Positions 61,001 through 64,000 of a DNA stretch of 64,000 nt are shown one piece after another. This DNA comes from Talpa occidentalis. Lineage: Eukaryota; Chordata; Mammalia; Eulipotyphla; Talpidae. The notes under the pieces were generated by a model. That model was not told the origin of the DNA. It did not search any database and saw only the letters and a program-made list of their open reading frames with translations. The position numbers and the translations under genes are program-made. The stretch lies in contig NW_023602073.1 in NCBI RefSeq assembly GCF_014898055.3, positions 26,795,666-26,859,665 on the forward strand, given 5' to 3'. Numbering within the stretch: position 1 is the stretch's first letter; each line of letters begins with the position of its first letter.

Positions 61001-63089
61001 GTCCCGGTCCCTGGAGGGGAGACCCCGGGAAGCCTGGACAAGCGGCGACCGCGGCCTCTTCCAAAAGTGCAGGCACACAGGCCGCCGCCGAAAAAAGCCC
61101 CGGCAAGCCAGCAGCACTCAAAGGGGAAGAGTCCGCACCTGGCCCAGCACCGCTGATGAGCCCCAGGCTCCGCCCCTGGCCAGAGCCTGACCCCGCCCAC
61201 CCGACTCTGGCTGCGCAGGGGTGCACTTCCCAGGGCCGCCGCTAGGGGCGCGGTGGGGGGTTTCGGGGACCCTCAGCCCCCACCGGGCTGGGGCCACCCC
61301 TGCACCCATTGGGGGTCCGGGATTGTCCTCCCCCATGGGGGAACGGGGCCCTCTTCCCCTTCGCGGAAGCCCAAACCTTCCTCCCGGGGCACGCCTGCAC
61401 CTTGCTCTCGCACTCAGAGCCCCAGGGGCGGGGCCGTGCGCCCGCAGACGCCCTAGACGGAGGGCCGGGGTCCCGGTCCCTGGAGGGCAACCCCGGAAGC
61501 CAGGGACAAGCGGCGACCGCGGCCTCTTCCAAAAGTGCAGGCACACAGGCCGCGCCGGAAAAAAGCCCGGGCAAGCCAGCAGCACTCAAAGGGGAAGAGT
61601 CCGCACCTGGCCCAGCCGCGCTGATGAGCCCCAGGCTCCGCCCCTGGCCGGAGCCTGACCCCGCCCACCCGACTCTGGCTGCGCAAAGGTGCACTTCCTC
61701 GGGCCGCCGCTAGGGGGCGCTGGTGAGGGGTTCGGGGACCCTCAGCCCCACCGGGCTGGGGCCACCCTGCACCCATGGGGTCCGGGATTGTCCTCCCCCA
61801 TGGGGGAACGGGGCCCTCTTCCCCTTCGCGGAAGCCCAAACCTTCCTCCCGGGGCACGCCTGCACCCTGCTCTCGCACTCAGAGCCCCAGCGGCGGGGCC
61901 GTGCGCCCGCAGACGCCTAGACGGAGGGCCGGGGTCCCGGTCAGGGAGGGCACCCCCGGGAAGCCAGGGACAAGCGGCGACCGCGGCCTCTTCCAAAACT
62001 GCAGGCACACAGGCCGCCGCCGAAAAAAAGCCCCGGGCAAGCCAGCAGCACTCAAAGGGGAAGAGTCCGCACCTGGCCCAGCAGCGCTGATGAGCCCCAG
62101 GCTCCGCCCCTGGCCAGAGCCTGACCCCGCCCACCCGACTCTGGCTGCGCAAAGGTGCACTTCCTCGGGCCGCCGCTCGGGGCCGCTGGTGAGGGGGTTC
62201 GGGGACCCTCAGTCCCACCGGGCTGGGGCCACCCCTGCACCCATGGGGGTCCGGGATTGTCCTCCCCCATGGGGGAACGGGGCCCTCTTCCCCTTCGCGG
62301 AAGCCCAAACCTTCCTCCCGGGGCACCCCTGCACCCTGCTCTCGCACTCAGAGCCCCAGCGGCGGGCCGTGCGCCCGCAGACGCCCTAGACGGAGGGCCG
62401 GGGTCCCGGTCCCTGGAGGGCAACCCCGGGAAGCCTGGGACAAGCGGCGACCGCGGCCTCTTCCAAAAGTGCAGGCACACAGGCCGCCGCCGAAAAAAGC
62501 CCCGGCAAGCCAGCAGCACTCAAAGGGGAAGAGTCCGCACCTGGCCCAGCAGCGCTGATGAGCCCCAGGCTCCGCCCCTGGCCAGAGCCTGACCCAGCCC
62601 ACCCGACTCTGGCTGCGCAGGGGTGCGCTTCCCAGGGCCGCCGCTAGGGGGCGCTGGTGAGGGGTTCGGGGACCCTCAGCCCCCACCGGGCTGGGGCCAC
62701 CCCTGCACCATGGGGGTACGGGATTGTCCTCCCCCATGGGGGAACGGGGCCCTCTTCCCCTTCGCGGAAGCCCAAACCTTCCTCCCGGGGCACGCCTGCA
62801 CCCTGCTCTCGCACTCAGAGCCCCAGCGGCGGGGCCGTGCGCCCGCAGACGCCCTAGACGGAGGGCCGGGGTCCCGGTCCCTGGAGGGCAACCCCGGAAG
62901 CCAGGGACAAGCGGCGACCGCGGCCTCTTCCAAAAGTGCAGGCACACAGGCCGCCGCCGAAAAAAAGCCCCGGCAAGCCAGCAGCACTCAAAGGGGAAGA
63001 GTCCGCACCTGGCCCAGCAGCGCTGATGAGCCCCAGGCTCCGCCCCTGGCCGGAGCCTGACCCGCCCACCCGACTCTGGCTGCGCAAAG
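49044..63089 (+). repeat. Second A-B-C higher-order repeat block
   Basis: C monomers start at 49514, 50921, 52329, 53735, 55143, 57015, 58417, 59821, 61221 and 62623. The step is about 1.405 kb except for a four-monomer step at 55143-57015, where an extra C-like monomer (55611) is present. A-type monomers here often have the altered join GCGCATAGGTGCAC and the intact CTAGGGGGCGC core. Confidence 0.8.
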
Positions 63090-64000
63090 GTGCACTTTCT
63101 TGGGCCGCCGCTAGGGGGCGCTGGTGAGGGGGTTCGGGGACCCTCAGCCCCCACCGGGCTGGGGCCACCCCTGCACCCATGGGGTACGGGATTGTCCTCC
63201 CCCATGGGGGAACGGGGCTCTTCCCCTTCGCGGAAGCCCAAACCTTCCTCCCGGGGCACGCCTGCACCTTGCTCTCGCACTCAGAGCCCCAGCGGCGGGG
63301 CCGTGCGCCCGCAGACGCCCTAGACGGAGGGCCGGGGTCCCGGTCCCTGGAGGGCAACCCCGGGAAGCCAGGGACAAGCGGCGACCGCGGCCTCTTCCAA
63401 AAGTGCAGGCACACAGGCCGCCGCCGAAAAAAGCCCCGGGCAAGCCAGCAGCACTCAAAGGGGAAGAGTCCGCACCTGGCCCAGCAGCGCTGATGAGCCC
63501 CAGGCTCCGCCCCTGGCCGGAGCCTGACCCCGCCCACCCGACTCTGGCTGCGCAAAGGTGCACTTCCTCGGGCCGCCGCTAGGGGGCGCTGGTGAGGGGG
63601 TTCGGGGACCCTCAGCCCCACCGGGCTGGGGCCACCCCTGCACCCATGGGGTCCGGGATTGTCCTCCCCCATGGGGGAACGGGGCCCTCTTCCCCTTCGC
63701 GGAAGCCCAAACCTTCCTCCCGGGGCACGCCTGCACCTGCTCTCGCACTCACAGCCCCAGCGGCTGGGCCGTGCGCCCGCAGACGCCCTAGACGGAGGGC
63801 CGGGGTCCCGGTCCCTGGAGGGCAACCCCGGGAAGCCAGGACAAGCGGCGACCGCGGCCTCTTCCAAAAGTGCAGGCACACAGGCCGCCGCCGAAAAAAG
63901 CCCCGGCAAGCCAGCAGCACTCAAAGGGGAAGAGTCCGCACCTGGCCCAGCAGCGCTGATGAGCCCCAGGCTCCGCCCCTGGCCAGAGCCTGACCCCGCC

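Larger units (their letters stand above)
22782..63589 (+). promoter_or_regulatory. Array of CTCF-type core motifs, one orientation
   Basis: CCGCTAGGGGGCGCTGG matches the CTCF core (CC-R-S-Y-AG-R-K-GGC-R-S, extended AGGGGGCGCT). It lies 18 bases after the anchor of 37 monomers counted by eye: 22764, 28404, 29809, 31215, 32624, 33562, 34969, 36378, 37788, 39196, 39663, 40601, 41068, 42007, 42474, 43414, 44818, 46226, 46695, 49514, 50921, 52329, 52796, 53735, 54206, 55611, 56080, 57015, 57482, 58417, 58884, 59821, 60288, 61689, 62623, 63090 and 63558. Other monomers have CCGCTCGGGGCCGCTGG or an indel form, which changes the near-invariant A and a core G. Binding is inferred from motif only. Confidence 0.6.
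20968..64000 (+). repeat. GC-rich macrosatellite, about 91 monomers of ~470 bp, continuing past window
   Basis: A head-to-tail array, roughly 70% GC by eye, fills the rest of the window with no transposon inside. Using the G of GTGCACTTCC (or GTGCGCTTCC) as anchor, monomers start at 21355, 21825, 22295, 22764, 23233, 23703, 24173, 24644, 25115, 25586, 26055, 26525, 26996, 27464, 27933, 28404, 28871, 29339, 29809, 30275, 30745, 31215, 31683, 32153, 32624, 33091, 33562, 34029, 34499, 34969, 35438, 35908, 36378, 36848, 37319, 37788, 38256, 38726, 39196, 39663, 40132, 40601, 41068, 41537, 42007, 42474, 42944, 43414, 43882, 44349, 44818, 45287, 45756, 46226, 46695, 47165, 47634, 48104, 48574, 49044, 49514, 49979, 50450, 50921, 51390, 51859, 52329, 52796, 53265, 53735, 54206, 54674, 55143, 55611, 56080, 56549, 57015, 57482, 57947, 58417, 58884, 59353, 59821, 60288, 60755, 61221, 61689, 62155, 62623, 63090 and 63558. 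Length per monomer is 465-471. Neighbours differ at only a few per cent of positions. Confidence 0.97.

Noticed and set aside
21041..63993. Many long ORFs inside the macrosatellite as protein-coding genes
   Set aside because: They occur on both strands and in several frames over the same bases, start at arbitrary GTG/ATG codons, shift frame with each 467-470-bp monomer and show no domain. They come from stop-poor GC-rich repeats.
20968..64000. CRISPR array or rDNA
   Set aside because: The repeat unit is 470 bp without spacers, and no rRNA sequence is present. The setting is mammalian.
20968..64000. D4Z4/DUX4-type or RS447-type coding macrosatellite
   Set aside because: Those have 3.3-kb and 4.7-kb units with a homeobox or a deubiquitinase frame. 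Neither is seen in the 470-bp unit or the 1.41-kb trimer.

Overview
This window is nuclear DNA from a placental mammal. The evidence is L1 LINEs with recognisable ORF1/ORF2 remains, many copies of a tRNA-derived SINE with RNA polymerase III A and B boxes, and several endogenous retrovirus (ERV) LTRs. I do not recognise the SINE family well enough to name the species; a laurasiatherian-type lineage is only a guess. I see no convincing single-copy host gene.

The left 21 kb is a graveyard of mobile elements. At 1-622 lies the 5' end of a minus-strand ERV (leader, primer-binding site, LTR), cut by the window edge. A solo LTR of another family (627-1363, 4-bp target duplication) sits directly beside it, and a second member of that family is at 12191-12923. 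Between them are unclassified sequence, a SINE, and a 3.65-kb direct tandem duplication (2983-6628 and 6629-10280). Each copy of the duplication holds an old L1 3' end, SINEs, and a betaretrovirus-like LTR with a Lys-type primer-binding site and a leader of tandem hairpins. From 10281 to 12158 is AT-rich sequence with SINEs and a decayed gag-like stretch. From about 12928 to 20634 is a minus-strand, near full-length but dead L1, with two SINE insertions and a 5'UTR built of roughly 196-bp tandem monomers.

The right two thirds (about 20968 to the window end at 64000, and continuing beyond it) is one uninterrupted GC-rich macrosatellite. It has about 91 monomers of 467-471 bp in head-to-tail orientation. 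Over much of its length the monomers form a three-monomer higher-order repeat of about 1.41 kb (types A, B, C), interrupted by two stretches of plain homogenised monomers. About 37 monomers carry a near-consensus CTCF core, all on the + strand. The others carry the same site broken at key positions. C-type monomers also often carry a consensus GC box. A large, GC-rich, same-orientation CTCF-motif array resembles the architecture of the X-linked DXZ4 macrosatellite, but neither locus nor function can be decided from this window. The long open frames on both strands of the array look like by-products of stop-poor, near-multiple-of-three repeats, not genes.

Some of what is seen may be assembly effect. 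The two copies of the 3.65-kb duplication differ mostly by homopolymer indels, and single-base indels also become more common in the last 8 kb of the array.
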